From positions 78,961 through 142,960 of the forward strand of contig WALT01000010.1 of the NCBI GenBank assembly GCA_015522695.1: a stretch of 64,000 nucleotides of DNA. The letters run 5' to 3'. Made by a program: the position numbers and the translations under genes. The notes under the pieces are model-generated. The model was not told the origin of the DNA, searched no databases, and saw only the letters and a program-made list of their open reading frames with translations. Within the stretch, counting starts at the first letter, position 1. The number at the start of each line of letters is the position of its first letter. This document shows positions 35,614 through 44,307 of the stretch, one piece after another. The stretch comes from Nitrososphaerota archaeon (GTDB lineage: Archaea; Thermoproteota; Nitrososphaeria; Conexivisphaerales; Conexivisphaeraceae).

Positions 35614-36330
35614 CTAAAGGCCAAGGTAGGCTTCCCTGACCTTAGGGTTCGACATTATCTCACCGGCGGTTCCACTCAGGGTTATTCTCCCATGCTCTAA
35701 CACGTGGGCCTCGTCGGATATCGGCAATGCGACGCTGGCATCCTGCTCAGCGGCTAACACCGTAACCCCTCGATCCTCCCTGATCTTAGCGACCGCATCG
35801 AAGATCTTCTCCCTGAGCGATGGAGCAAGGCCGACGCTCGGCTCGTCGAGTAAAAGGAGCTTGGGCCTCGACATGAGGGCCCTGCCTATGGCGACCATTT
35901 GCTGTTCTCCCCCGCTCAGAGTACCGGCCATCTGATTCTTTCTAGCCTTGAGGGCTGGGAATATCTGATATACCATCTCAAGATCCTCCCCTACCCCCTT
36001 CTTGTCCTTGCGGTGATAGGCTCCCATCAAGAGGTTCTCAAGGACGGTCATCTCTGGGAATAGCCTTCTCCTCTCCGGCGCGAGGACTAGACCTCTCCCA
36101 ACCCTTTCGTAGGGCTCCAATCGCGTTATATCCTCACCGTCTAGCCTGACCTCTCCAGAGTACGGTTTTATTATTCCGGTCAACGTCAGCAACAACGTCG
36201 TCTTTCCGGCGCCGTTTGGACCTATTATCGACACTATCTTCTTCTCGCCTACGCCCAGACTCAGATCATATATTATCTGGGCATTACCATAACCGGAGTT
36301 AAGCCCGTTGACCTGAAGCAAGCATCCCAA
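35614..36330 (-). CDS. livF: Branched-chain-type ABC transporter ATP-binding protein LivF
   Basis: This is an ATPase of 238 residues with Walker A GPNGAGKTT, ABC signature LSGGEQQ, Walker B LLLLDEP and H-loop-like switch region (AAEQDASVAL). LivF and LivG power uptake of branched-chain amino acids, or of amides, aromatic acids and other organic acids in this family. The listed TTG start overlaps livG by 32 bp; a TTG at 36321 has a better-spaced GGAGGG and may be the real start. Its Walker A codons share a 35-bp identical tract with livG. Confidence 0.94.
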   Translation of the reverse strand: MGCLLQVNGLNSGYGNAQIIYDLSLGVGEKKIVSIIGPNGAGKTTLLLTLTGIIKPYSGEVRLDGEDITRLEPYERVGRGLVLAPERRRLFPEMTVLENLLMGAYHRKDKKGVGEDLEMVYQIFPALKARKNQMAGTLSGGEQQMVAIGRALMSRPKLLLLDEPSVGLAPSLREKIFDAVAKIREDRGVTVLAAEQDASVALPISDEAHVLEHGRITLSGTAGEIMSNPKVREAYLGL

Positions 36331-37078
36331 CCCTCCTACCTAAATAGGCTTCGATGACGACTTTAGCTTTCACGGTTTCCTGTGGTCTGCCCTCATATAT
36401 CACTGAACCTTCAGACATCACTATTACTCTCTCCACAAGTCTCATCAATTCCCTCAATCTATGCTCTATTATCATCACAGTGCCTCCCTCCTCGTGAAAG
36501 CCCTTTATGGCGCCCGAGAGGACGTTCACCTCCTCGGCCGTCAACCCCCCGAATGGTTCATCTAGCATCAAGAGTTCCGGTTCTAATGCGAGGGCTCTAG
36601 CGATCTCCAGCTTTTTCAACTCACCATGTGTGAGAAGCTTGGCCTTGGTATCTTCCCTTCCCTCCAGGCCCACCATCCTTATTATCCCTTTGATCCTCTC
36701 CTCATCGGGTTCATCGCCCCTCCTGAAAATACGTGGGGTATACCTTACCACCTTTATGCTATCCCAAACGGTGAGCTCCTTAAAGGGCCTGACTATCTGA
36801 AACGTCCTGGCCATCCCCATCTCCACACGATCCTCGGGTTTAGCCCTCGTGATCTCCTTACCGAGGAAGTATACATGACCGGAATCCGGCTTCTCAAAAC
36901 CCGTCAACAGGTTGAACAACGTCGTCTTTCCGGCGCCGTTTGGACCTATGATTCCGATCAGTTCTCCCCTATCGATCGAGGAACTGACGTTATCGACGGC
37001 CGTTATGCCGCCGAAGCGTTTCATCAGGTTGTCGGCCCTTAATATCTCTCGACCTCGCCCGGTTATACCCTGGGCCAT
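36299..37078 (-). CDS. livG: Branched-chain-type ABC transporter ATP-binding protein LivG
   Basis: This 259-residue ATPase has Walker A GPNGAGKTT, the LivG-typical GMARTFQIVRPFKELTVWD segment, Walker B LLMLDEP, and a switch H in MIIEHRL. The ABC signature is degenerate (LTHGELKKLEIA), as is frequent in LivG. It is the first gene of livG-livF. The permeases and binding protein are encoded at 44.3-47.6 kb, 7 kb upstream on the same strand, separated by beta-oxidation genes, so the transporter and pathway appear to form one unit. Confidence 0.94.
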   Translation of the reverse strand: MAQGITGRGREILRADNLMKRFGGITAVDNVSSSIDRGELIGIIGPNGAGKTTLFNLLTGFEKPDSGHVYFLGKEITRAKPEDRVEMGMARTFQIVRPFKELTVWDSIKVVRYTPRIFRRGDEPDEERIKGIIRMVGLEGREDTKAKLLTHGELKKLEIARALALEPELLMLDEPFGGLTAEEVNVLSGAIKGFHEEGGTVMIIEHRLRELMRLVERVIVMSEGSVIYEGRPQETVKAKVVIEAYLGRRVGMLASGQRA

Positions 37079-37132
37079 AACAACTCCTCACTGAAATTTA
37101 TTGATGATGGACTGATTTATTACTCTATCTCC

Positions 37133-38878
37133 TCACGTGACATCAGAGCTGCCTTGCTCACCCTTTCCGATCTCCTCCTCCCTTAACTTGTACCTCAGCG
37201 TCTTGCCCACGCCGCTTTTTGGCAACTGATCCCTGAACTCGAGCATCTTCGGCACGGCATATGGCACCAGGTACTTTTTACAGTGATCTATTATATCCTG
37301 CTCGTTCACCTTCCCTTCGCATCCTCTTCTCAAAACCACGAAGGCCTTAACCAGCTCTCCATATTCCACATGTGGAACTCCGATGACGGCTGCATCGGCA
37401 ACGCAATCGTGGACGAATAGAGCCTCTTCCACCTCACGTGGATACACAGAATATCCCTTGTACTTTATCATATCCTTCTTCCTGTCTACTACGTAAAAAT
37501 ATCCTTCATCGTCCATATAGCCTATGTCGCCCGTGCGGAGCCATCTGTAGCCACCATGCTCGAAGAAGGCCTGTTCGTTCTCCTCCTCCAATGTATAGCC
37601 GAGCATGACCTGAGGACCGCTGATCACGAGCTCTCCGGTCTCCCCAGGCTTCAGTATTCTGGCCTCGCCGACATCGGCTACGGCTGCGTATGTATTCGAG
37701 ATGGGGGGACCTATGCTCCCTATCTTGTATTTACCATTGATGGGATTCACATGTGTGACCGGACTTGTCTCGGTTAGCCCATAGCCCTCCCTGAGCTTAC
37801 CTCCGGTGAGCTTCTCGAATTTCTCATGGACTGCCCTTGGCAACGGACCAGCTCCACTGATACAGACCTCTACGCTGCTCAAATCGAAGCTCGAGACCTT
37901 CTGATGGCTCGTTACCATAGCATAGAGGGTCGGAACTCCATGAAAGATATTGGCCTTATACTTCTGTATCGCCTTTATTATCTCGTCGACGTCAGGCCTT
38001 GGAAGGACTATTATCGTAGCAGCCTTGTAGAGCGCGGCGTTCAAGGCGACCGTTTGACCGTAGATGTGGAACCAAGGAAGTGCCCCTATATAGGTATCGA
38101 CGCCCTTGACCCCTCTCTTGTACCAAGCGTCCACCTGAATGACGTTCGAGAGTAAGTTGTAATGTGAGAGCTTAGCGGCCTTTGGAAGACCGGTCGTGCC
38201 CCCGGTGAACATCAAGGCCGCGATATCCTCCTTCGGGTCCACGCTCTCGGGTTCGCGCAGAGGGCTGCTGGATCTGAGCAGCTCCGCAAATCTGTACACG
38301 CCCTTGGATGAGTATACGGTCTTCGGGGGCTTGTTTTTCCGTTCCTTAAGTTTATATAGGAAGGCCAAGAGGCCCGGTAGATACTCATCTATACCCGTGT
38401 AGATCACAGACTCTAAACCCGTCTCAGCACGCGCCTTCTCGATCCTTTCATGAAGTATATCCAGAGCTATCACGACACGAGCCCCATTGATCTTCAAGTT
38501 TCGTTCGATCTCCCAAGCGGTGTAGAGGGGGCTCATGGGCGAGACAACAGCCCCTACCATCAGGGCGCCATAGTAGGCTATGGCGAACTGTGGAGCGTTC
38601 GGCAATATCATGGAGATGACGTCCCCCTTATTTATTCCGAGCTTATCCGTCAACGCTCGAGCGAACCTCTTGGCCGATTCCAAGAGCTCAGAATACGTCA
38701 GCTTAGATCCATAAAACACCAGGGCATCTCTATCGGGAAAATCCTTAGTCGAGTTCTCGAGGATCCAATATAGCGGTTCCTCCGGTATCTCTACATCAGA
38801 TGGTACACCAGGATCATAGAACTTGAGCCAAGGTCTACTGGTGTATAGTGACAGGTTACCGCCGTTTTCACCTTTCAT
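37133..38878 (-). CDS. AMP-forming acyl-CoA ligase 2
   Basis: This 581-residue ANL enzyme is distinct from ligase 1. Motifs: LMFTGGTTGLPKAAKLSH (P-loop), GYGLTETSPVTH, RWLRTGDIGYMDDEGYF, DRKKDMIKYKG and C-terminal LPKSGVGKTLRYKL with the catalytic Lys. The N-terminus (PEEPLYWILENS) resembles long-chain acyl-CoA synthetases. It likely activates the imported acid for beta-oxidation. It lies between livG and the FadB-like fusion. A TATA box 29 nt upstream suggests its own promoter. Confidence 0.9.
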   Translation of the reverse strand: MKGENGGNLSLYTSRPWLKFYDPGVPSDVEIPEEPLYWILENSTKDFPDRDALVFYGSKLTYSELLESAKRFARALTDKLGINKGDVISMILPNAPQFAIAYYGALMVGAVVSPMSPLYTAWEIERNLKINGARVVIALDILHERIEKARAETGLESVIYTGIDEYLPGLLAFLYKLKERKNKPPKTVYSSKGVYRFAELLRSSSPLREPESVDPKEDIAALMFTGGTTGLPKAAKLSHYNLLSNVIQVDAWYKRGVKGVDTYIGALPWFHIYGQTVALNAALYKAATIIVLPRPDVDEIIKAIQKYKANIFHGVPTLYAMVTSHQKVSSFDLSSVEVCISGAGPLPRAVHEKFEKLTGGKLREGYGLTETSPVTHVNPINGKYKIGSIGPPISNTYAAVADVGEARILKPGETGELVISGPQVMLGYTLEEENEQAFFEHGGYRWLRTGDIGYMDDEGYFYVVDRKKDMIKYKGYSVYPREVEEALFVHDCVADAAVIGVPHVEYGELVKAFVVLRRGCEGKVNEQDIIDHCKKYLVPYAVPKMLEFRDQLPKSGVGKTLRYKLREEEIGKGEQGSSDVT

Positions 38879-38903
38879 CTATATAGAGTTGTACTGAGTA
38901 ATA

Positions 38904-38911
38904 AAATATAT
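38904..38911 (-). promoter_or_regulatory. Probable TATA box for acyl-CoA ligase 2
   Basis: An AAATATAT string (plus-strand reading) in a strongly A/T-rich gap is centred about 29 nt upstream of the ATG at 38878. Confidence 0.4.
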
Positions 38912-38933
38912 TATTTTTGGTTTTGGCTGGGGA

Positions 38934-40916
38934 TTACTTCCCTTTAAACTTTGGCCTACGCTTCTCTAAGAACGCAGATACACCCTCGACGACATCATCG
39001 GTGCTGAGCAACAGCCCAAAGAGCCAAGATTCATTCGCCAATCCGGCCCAGATATTGCTCTCGAGCCCCATTATCACTGCATATTTCGCGGCCATAAGTG
39101 CTAGAGGAGGTTTCTCGGCCAGTTTGAGTGCGAGCTCTCGCGCCTCATCTGACAGCCTCTCCGGCGGCACGACCTTATCTATGAGTCCCATATGAGCTGC
39201 CTCCGAGGCCGGTATTCTATCACCGGTATAGATCATCATCTTAGCGGCGCTCTTTCCGACGAGTCTTGGTAGCCTCTGTGTACCTCCAGCCCCCGGTATG
39301 AGCCCCAGGTTTATCTCGGGCTGCCCCAGCTCGGCGAGCTCGCTGGCCATCCTGAAGTCACACGCCATAGCTACCTCCAGCCCGCCTCCGAGCGTATATC
39401 CATTGAGGGCAGCTATCACGGGCTTAGTATAGAACTCTATCTTACTCGTGAGCTCCTGGAACCTCCTCGAAAATATCGCTGCTTTTACCGGCGTTATACC
39501 GACGAACGATGTTATATCAGCGCCGACACTAAAGGCCCTTGAACCTGCACCGGTCAATATCACGACCCTGACGTCATCCCTCTCCTCCAACTCATCCAGC
39601 GCCCTCGACATCTCGGAGATCATCTCAGTAGTTATCGCGTTCAGTTTTTCCGGCCTGTTCAGGATGATCCATGCTATGGGTGGCTCCACCCTTAGCATTA
39701 TCGTCCTGAGCTTTTCCTCTTCTGCTTTGGCATACTCGTAGAAGCCCTTCCCCGTCTTTCTACCGAGGTTTCCCTCCTCCATGATCCTGGAGAGCATGGG
39801 ATCTGGCGTGAACTCTTCCGATTTGAGCGTTCCCTTGAGCTTGTTGAGGGCGCTGACCACAACGTCTATACCGTAGTCATCAGCATATTCGAAGATGCCC
39901 TTTGGGTAATTAAGGCCAAGCTTAACGGCCTTATCTATATCATCTCTGCTCGCCACACCATCCCTCAGCAGGTATGCTGCCTCATTAACAGCGGGGGCTA
40001 TGAGCAACACCGGATCCACGTTCTCAGCCAGACCCTTATCTATCGATGGTTTCCTAAACCTATTACCCGGATGTTGATAGAAGCCTTCACCCTTCTTAAC
40101 CCCATATTTGCCCTGTTCGTACTTCTCCTCGAAGAGAGGACATATCTCCATCTTGAAACCCCTGGCCGTTATCGCAGCCATGATATCATATAGTACATCG
40201 ATCCCCACGTAATCTGAGAGCTCGAAGGCCCCCATCGGCATCCCTAGCTTATAACGTATAGCGGCATCGATCTCCTCTATGCTGGCCACGCCCCCTGCAG
40301 CCAACCGGCATGAAGTCCCCAAGAACCTGGCGAGTATTCTATTCACGATGAAGCCCGGTATATCCCTATTGACCAGAACCGGTTGTTTGCCGAGCTTCTT
40401 TGCAAGTTCATATGCCCCTTTCACCGTTCCCTCGCTAGTATGTTTACCCCTTATCACCTCAACCAACGGCATGAGGACGGGTGGATTGAAGAAATGCATG
40501 CCGACGACCCTCTCGGGTCTCGATGTCGTTTCCGAAATCTCGGTGATCGGCAGGCTGCTCGTGTTCGTGGCCAATATCGCGTGTGGTGGAGCGTTCCTGT
40601 CGAGCTTTGTGAAAACATCCCTTTTTATTTCCATCCTCTCTGGGACGGCTTCTATCACGAAGTCCGCACGCCTTGCAGCTGATTCCAGGTCCAACGTGGT
40701 CTCCACCCTCGAGAGGATCGTGGAGGGGCTCTCCCTAAGTCCTCCCTTCTCGGCCATCTTCTCAAGGCTCCACTTTACCTTCGAGATGGCATTATCGAGG
40801 AATTCCTGTTTTATATCATGTATAATCACCCTAAATCCATTCATAGCAGCGACCTCGGCTATTCCATGGCCCATCGTTCCTGCACCGACGACTAGTATAT
40901 TTTCCAAGGATACCAT
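38934..40916 (-). CDS. 3-hydroxyacyl-CoA dehydrogenase/enoyl-CoA hydratase fusion
   Basis: This 660-residue two-domain enzyme covers hydration and NAD-dependent oxidation of beta-oxidation. Here the dehydrogenase is N-terminal (Rossmann VVGAGTMGHGIAE at 6-18; HFFNPP with the catalytic His; GFIVNRI). The hydratase is C-terminal (~395-660), with an intact oxyanion hole (GYTLGGGLEVAMACD) and both catalytic Glu positions (GGGLE; GQPEINLGLIPG). The order is reverse to bacterial FadB and is the usual archaeal arrangement. It lies 9 bp after an acyl-CoA dehydrogenase gene. Confidence 0.94.
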   Translation of the reverse strand: MVSLENILVVGAGTMGHGIAEVAAMNGFRVIIHDIKQEFLDNAISKVKWSLEKMAEKGGLRESPSTILSRVETTLDLESAARRADFVIEAVPERMEIKRDVFTKLDRNAPPHAILATNTSSLPITEISETTSRPERVVGMHFFNPPVLMPLVEVIRGKHTSEGTVKGAYELAKKLGKQPVLVNRDIPGFIVNRILARFLGTSCRLAAGGVASIEEIDAAIRYKLGMPMGAFELSDYVGIDVLYDIMAAITARGFKMEICPLFEEKYEQGKYGVKKGEGFYQHPGNRFRKPSIDKGLAENVDPVLLIAPAVNEAAYLLRDGVASRDDIDKAVKLGLNYPKGIFEYADDYGIDVVVSALNKLKGTLKSEEFTPDPMLSRIMEEGNLGRKTGKGFYEYAKAEEEKLRTIMLRVEPPIAWIILNRPEKLNAITTEMISEMSRALDELEERDDVRVVILTGAGSRAFSVGADITSFVGITPVKAAIFSRRFQELTSKIEFYTKPVIAALNGYTLGGGLEVAMACDFRMASELAELGQPEINLGLIPGAGGTQRLPRLVGKSAAKMMIYTGDRIPASEAAHMGLIDKVVPPERLSDEARELALKLAEKPPLALMAAKYAVIMGLESNIWAGLANESWLFGLLLSTDDVVEGVSAFLEKRRPKFKGK

Positions 40917-40925
40917 CTTCTCCCG

Positions 40926-42134
40926 CTATATCATACCAACAGCCGAGCCGAAAAGTTTTCTCATGAGCTGCCTGATTATCGTTATCCTCTGGATATCGTT
41001 CGTTCCCTCATATATCGTCGTCACCAGCGAATCTCTGAGCAATCCCTCGACGCCGACCTCCCTGTCCAGCCCGACACCGCCGTGGATCTTTATCGAGGCG
41101 GCGCTAGCCCACTCCGCGACCTCGGTCGCGAACGTTTTAGCTAGACTAGCAGCGACCACGGCCTCATCCCTTCCCTTCTCCTGAAGCGTTGCAGCCCAAT
41201 AGGTCATGAGTCGAGCGGCTTCGAGCTTCATGAGGATATCCGCAAGTTTGAAGGATACGGCCTCGAAGGATATTATCGGCCTCTCGAAGGCCCTTCTCTG
41301 GATGGCATAGTTAAAGGCCTTCTCGAAGGCCGCCTGGGCGATTCCGACCGCCTGGCCGGCGATTCCGACCCGTCCATAGTCATAGGTGGTCACGGCTATC
41401 TTGAACCCATCGCCTTCCCTTCCCAGAAGGTTTTCCTCTGGAACCTTTACGTCCTCCAAGATGACCTCGTTCGGCTGCTCACCCCTCAAACCTATAACCT
41501 CGAACTTCTGCCCTATCCTCACACCCGGCCAATCCTTCTCGACGATGAAGAAGCTCAGGCCTTTCCACCTCTCCTTTCTGTTCTGTGAGGAGCTCGTACG
41601 TGCGGACACGACGAAGTAATCAGCCTTGTCAGCTCCCGTGATGAATATCTTCTGGGCATTGACGATCCAGTGATCTCCATCCCTCTTGGCAGTGCTTTGG
41701 ATACCGGCTACGTCGCTACCGGCAATCGGTTCCGTGTTCGCGTGTGCAGCGAACCTCTCGCCACGTGCCACTGGAGGTAGATACTTCCTTTTCTGCCCTT
41801 CATCGCCGAACAACATCACAGGTACTGTGAACAATCCACTGACGGCCACCGCGGTGGCAAAGGCTGGAGACACGCGAGACAACTCCTCCATCATGACGGT
41901 GAGCATGAGGGGACCGCCACCCTGACCGTCATATTCAGGCGGTATCCCGATGCCGAACAATCCGAGCTCTCTAGCCCTATCGAACAGCTCATCCGGTATC
42001 CTGTTCGTCTTCTCCATCTCCTGGGTCCTTGGTCCTATATCGTTCTCCGCGAACTGTCTGATGGTCTTCCTGAACAGTTCGACCTCATCGCTTAATTCAA
42101 CTCCAAAGTCCAGTATGTTCTCGAAGGGAAACAA
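40926..42134 (-). CDS. Acyl-CoA dehydrogenase 1 (canonical catalytic Glu)
   Basis: This 402-residue flavoenzyme introduces the alpha-beta double bond of an acyl-CoA and passes electrons to ETF. It has the FAD/substrate region ANTEPIAGSDVAGIQSTA, the ITGADKADYF strand, and the C-terminal IYEGTNDIQR in which the Glu is the catalytic base. Start is TTG. It is probably cotranscribed with the dehydrogenase/hydratase fusion 9 bp downstream. Unlike the two dehydrogenases at 54-57 kb, it looks standard. Confidence 0.94.
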   Translation of the reverse strand: MFPFENILDFGVELSDEVELFRKTIRQFAENDIGPRTQEMEKTNRIPDELFDRARELGLFGIGIPPEYDGQGGGPLMLTVMMEELSRVSPAFATAVAVSGLFTVPVMLFGDEGQKRKYLPPVARGERFAAHANTEPIAGSDVAGIQSTAKRDGDHWIVNAQKIFITGADKADYFVVSARTSSSQNRKERWKGLSFFIVEKDWPGVRIGQKFEVIGLRGEQPNEVILEDVKVPEENLLGREGDGFKIAVTTYDYGRVGIAGQAVGIAQAAFEKAFNYAIQRRAFERPIISFEAVSFKLADILMKLEAARLMTYWAATLQEKGRDEAVVAASLAKTFATEVAEWASAASIKIHGGVGLDREVGVEGLLRDSLVTTIYEGTNDIQRITIIRQLMRKLFGSAVGMI

Positions 42135-42187
42135 GTCCGTGATGAAGTGGGGGATACTCCACTAAAAAAATTGTGATTTTCGAAGAG

Positions 42188-42727
42188 CTATTCCACCGGC
42201 TCGAACTCGTAGATGAGATAGTTCTCGGGTTGCCTTCTCACGACCTTTAGCTTCACCTTCATCCCGACCCTCAATTTCTTCGGGTCCCCATCGACCCATG
42301 CCAGAACGTTGATCCCTTCCGGCATCCTGGCTATTCCCACGGTGTAGTCCTGATAGTGGGAAAAGCTCATGGGCTTTACATTTATCACGGTGAACGTGAG
42401 CAACTGGCCCACATCAGAGAGCTCGATCCATTCCACGTCCTCTGATCCACATCTGGAACAGAAGTCTTGAGGAGGGAAGTACAGCTCGCCGCATCTCCTG
42501 CACCTCGTCGCCATTATCCTGCCATCTGCCAGGCCCTCAAAGAACCTACGTGTCTTCTCCACGCTCACCGTGTATTTCAATCGCAGCTCCCTTTGATCAT
42601 ACCATGTTGCAGCCCCTGTCTTGGCATCGGGAACTATCGGTAAGCCCACGCTCCCCTTCACCTCCTTCACGAAGGCCTCAGCCTGTTTCAGCGCTGCCTC
42701 TATCTCATCCCTCTGGGTCTTGTTCAT
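42188..42727 (-). CDS. DUF35 OB-fold/zinc-ribbon protein 1
   Basis: This 179-residue protein has the rubredoxin-like zinc ribbon C-x2-C...C-x2-C (CRRCGELYFPPQDFCSRCG) in the middle, followed by the OB-fold (LLTFTVINVKP, YTVGIARM, VLAWVDG). DUF35 proteins bind thiolases and shape or guard the acyl-CoA channel. It overlaps the preceding thiolase gene as ATGA, so the two are coupled. The first ~60 residues form an extra helical segment not present in the second DUF35 protein at 47.7 kb. Confidence 0.88.
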   Translation of the reverse strand: MNKTQRDEIEAALKQAEAFVKEVKGSVGLPIVPDAKTGAATWYDQRELRLKYTVSVEKTRRFFEGLADGRIMATRCRRCGELYFPPQDFCSRCGSEDVEWIELSDVGQLLTFTVINVKPMSFSHYQDYTVGIARMPEGINVLAWVDGDPKKLRVGMKVKLKVVRRQPENYLIYEFEPVE

Positions 42728-43920
42728 GCTTCCACTTCCTTGTGTAGGGAAAGGACGGTCACATATGCATAGTGACCTGTGCCCCCGACGTTGTGTGCCA
42801 ATGCCACGCCCCTCCGTATATCGGCCTGACGCTCACCTCCAACCTTGCCCAGGAGTTGATGATGGAGCTCTGCGATCATCGACTGGCCTGTCGCACCGAT
42901 AGGATGGCCCTTAGCCTTTAAGCCTCCGCTTAAATTCACCGGTATCGAACCTTCTTTATACGTTTCTCCTTCCTTCAACAACTTCAGCCCTTCACCCCTT
43001 TTAGCGAACCCCAGGTCTTCATAGGCCAGTATCTCCGCTATCGTGAAGCAATCATGGACCTCAGCGACGTCTATGCTTTTCACAGGGTTTCCTGGATCTA
43101 TCCCGGCCTTCGAGTATGCCGACCGCGTCGCTACAACCGAGGCATCTAAACTGGTAAAGTCCTGCCGTTTACTCATGTTCGACGTCCCGGTTGCCGATCC
43201 TATACCGAGTATCCACGTGGCCTCCCTACCGTGCTTCCTTATGTAATCCTCGCTGGCCAAGATGACTGCTGCTGCACCATCTGTTATCGGGCTACAATCG
43301 TAGAGCTTGAGGGGCCATGCTATATAGGGCGACCTCATACACCTCTCCACGTTTATCTCATTTCTGAACTGTGCCCTCTCGTTTCTAGCGGCGTAATAAT
43401 GGTTTTTAACTGCAACCTCGCACAGATCCTCCTCCTTCACACCGTACTTGGCCATGTATGCTGTAGCATAAAGTGCATAATAGCCCGGGAATGTAAGACC
43501 GAAGTTCTCGAACTCCCACATGTAATTACCGGCCCTGCCTATGAACTCGACCACTAAGGGAGTCGGTGATTCCTTCATCTTCTCAACGCCTATCGCTGTC
43601 GCTACTTCCGCCTGTCCAGCTGCTATGATGTCATGTGCCAATTTCACGGCGGCACTACCGGATGCACATGCAGCCTCTACCCTCACGGAGCCCTTAGGTC
43701 TGAGGCCCATGGCCTCGGACACGACGACCGCGGGGAGGGGTTCACTGCTCCATGCCCCCACATTCGAGACGACCGTGAACTCTATCTCATCCTTGTCGAT
43801 ACTGGCCTCCTGGAGCGCCTCTCGAAAGGCTTCCCATGTCAGTTCCGCGAGGTTTACATCCTGCCGATCGCCGAATTTAGAGTATGCTGCACCTATAATT
43901 CCAACCCTTCTAGACGACAT
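42724..43920 (-). CDS. Acetyl-CoA acyltransferase/SCP-x-type thiolase (active-site residues present)
   Basis: This 398-residue thiolase has the nucleophile C85 in EAACASGSA, H289 in VHDCF and H339 in GHPIGATG. The usual late Cys is replaced by NVGGTG, as in other archaeal SCP-x-like thiolases. It should cleave 3-oxoacyl-CoA or catalyse the reverse condensation. Without an adjacent HMG-CoA synthase, a catabolic role in this operon is more likely than mevalonate synthesis. It is transcribed divergently from the SCP2 gene using a shared palindromic TATA box, and the start codon lies 26.5 nt from its centre, so it is probably leaderless. Confidence 0.92.
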   Translation of the reverse strand: MSSRRVGIIGAAYSKFGDRQDVNLAELTWEAFREALQEASIDKDEIEFTVVSNVGAWSSEPLPAVVVSEAMGLRPKGSVRVEAACASGSAAVKLAHDIIAAGQAEVATAIGVEKMKESPTPLVVEFIGRAGNYMWEFENFGLTFPGYYALYATAYMAKYGVKEEDLCEVAVKNHYYAARNERAQFRNEINVERCMRSPYIAWPLKLYDCSPITDGAAAVILASEDYIRKHGREATWILGIGSATGTSNMSKRQDFTSLDASVVATRSAYSKAGIDPGNPVKSIDVAEVHDCFTIAEILAYEDLGFAKRGEGLKLLKEGETYKEGSIPVNLSGGLKAKGHPIGATGQSMIAELHHQLLGKVGGERQADIRRGVALAHNVGGTGHYAYVTVLSLHKEVEA

Positions 43921-43942
43921 CGGATTATTTGGGCGGTGTAGT

Positions 43943-43950
43943 TTATATAA
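43943..43950. promoter_or_regulatory. Palindromic TATA box between the thiolase and SCP2 genes
   Basis: TTATATAA is a perfect palindrome and is the only TATA-like element in the 54-bp divergent gap. Its centre is 26.5 nt from the thiolase ATG (43920) and 28.5 nt from the SCP2 ATG (43975), so both genes could start leaderless or nearly leaderless from one element. Confidence 0.6.
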
Positions 43951-43974
43951 AAATAGCGTTCTAGAGATGACGGG

Positions 43975-44307
43975 ATGGATGAAACGATAAAATCGAGGTT
44001 TCTTGCCGTCTACGAAAAGGCGAAGGTGAAAATAGGTGATGAAATCAAGACCTGGAATAAGGCATTTCAGTTCTCAATAGATGGCGACGAATTCTACGTC
44101 GAGTTCAAAGATGGGGAACTTGTGATTTCGGAGGGCAAGCATTCCAGGCCAACGGCCACCCTGATCATGTCCAAGGAAGTGTTGGAACAACTCCTTGAAG
44201 GGAAATTGGATGCGATGACGGCGTTCCTGAGGGGTAAGATGAAGATAACGGGCAATGTCCTCGATACAGCGATGCTCAGGAAGATGCTCGAAGCAGTCAG
44301 GGCCTAG
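43975..44307 (+). CDS. SCP2 sterol-transfer-domain protein
   Basis: This 110-residue single-domain protein shows the SCP2 lipid/acyl-CoA carrier pattern: a helical N-terminus, FQFSIDGDEFYVEFKDGELVI-type strands, and the C-terminal ATLIMSKEVLEQLLEGKLDAM followed by AFLRGKMKITGN, a near-universal end for this family. It likely carries acyl-CoA or a hydrophobic substrate for the neighbouring thiolase; in SCP-x the two domains are fused. It is the only plus-strand gene in this stretch and converges with livM, overlapping it by 11 bp. Confidence 0.9.
   Translation: MDETIKSRFLAVYEKAKVKIGDEIKTWNKAFQFSIDGDEFYVEFKDGELVISEGKHSRPTATLIMSKEVLEQLLEGKLDAMTAFLRGKMKITGNVLDTAMLRKMLEAVRA

Noticed and set aside
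40279..41184. 301-codon plus-strand open frame
   Set aside because: It is fully antisense to the dehydrogenase/hydratase fusion and acyl-CoA dehydrogenase 1, is low-complexity Ser/Thr/Pro-rich, and has no family motif.
42724..43920. Role in the archaeal mevalonate pathway (thiolase-DUF35-HMG-CoA synthase)
   Set aside because: No HMG-CoA synthase is adjacent and all neighbours are catabolic.
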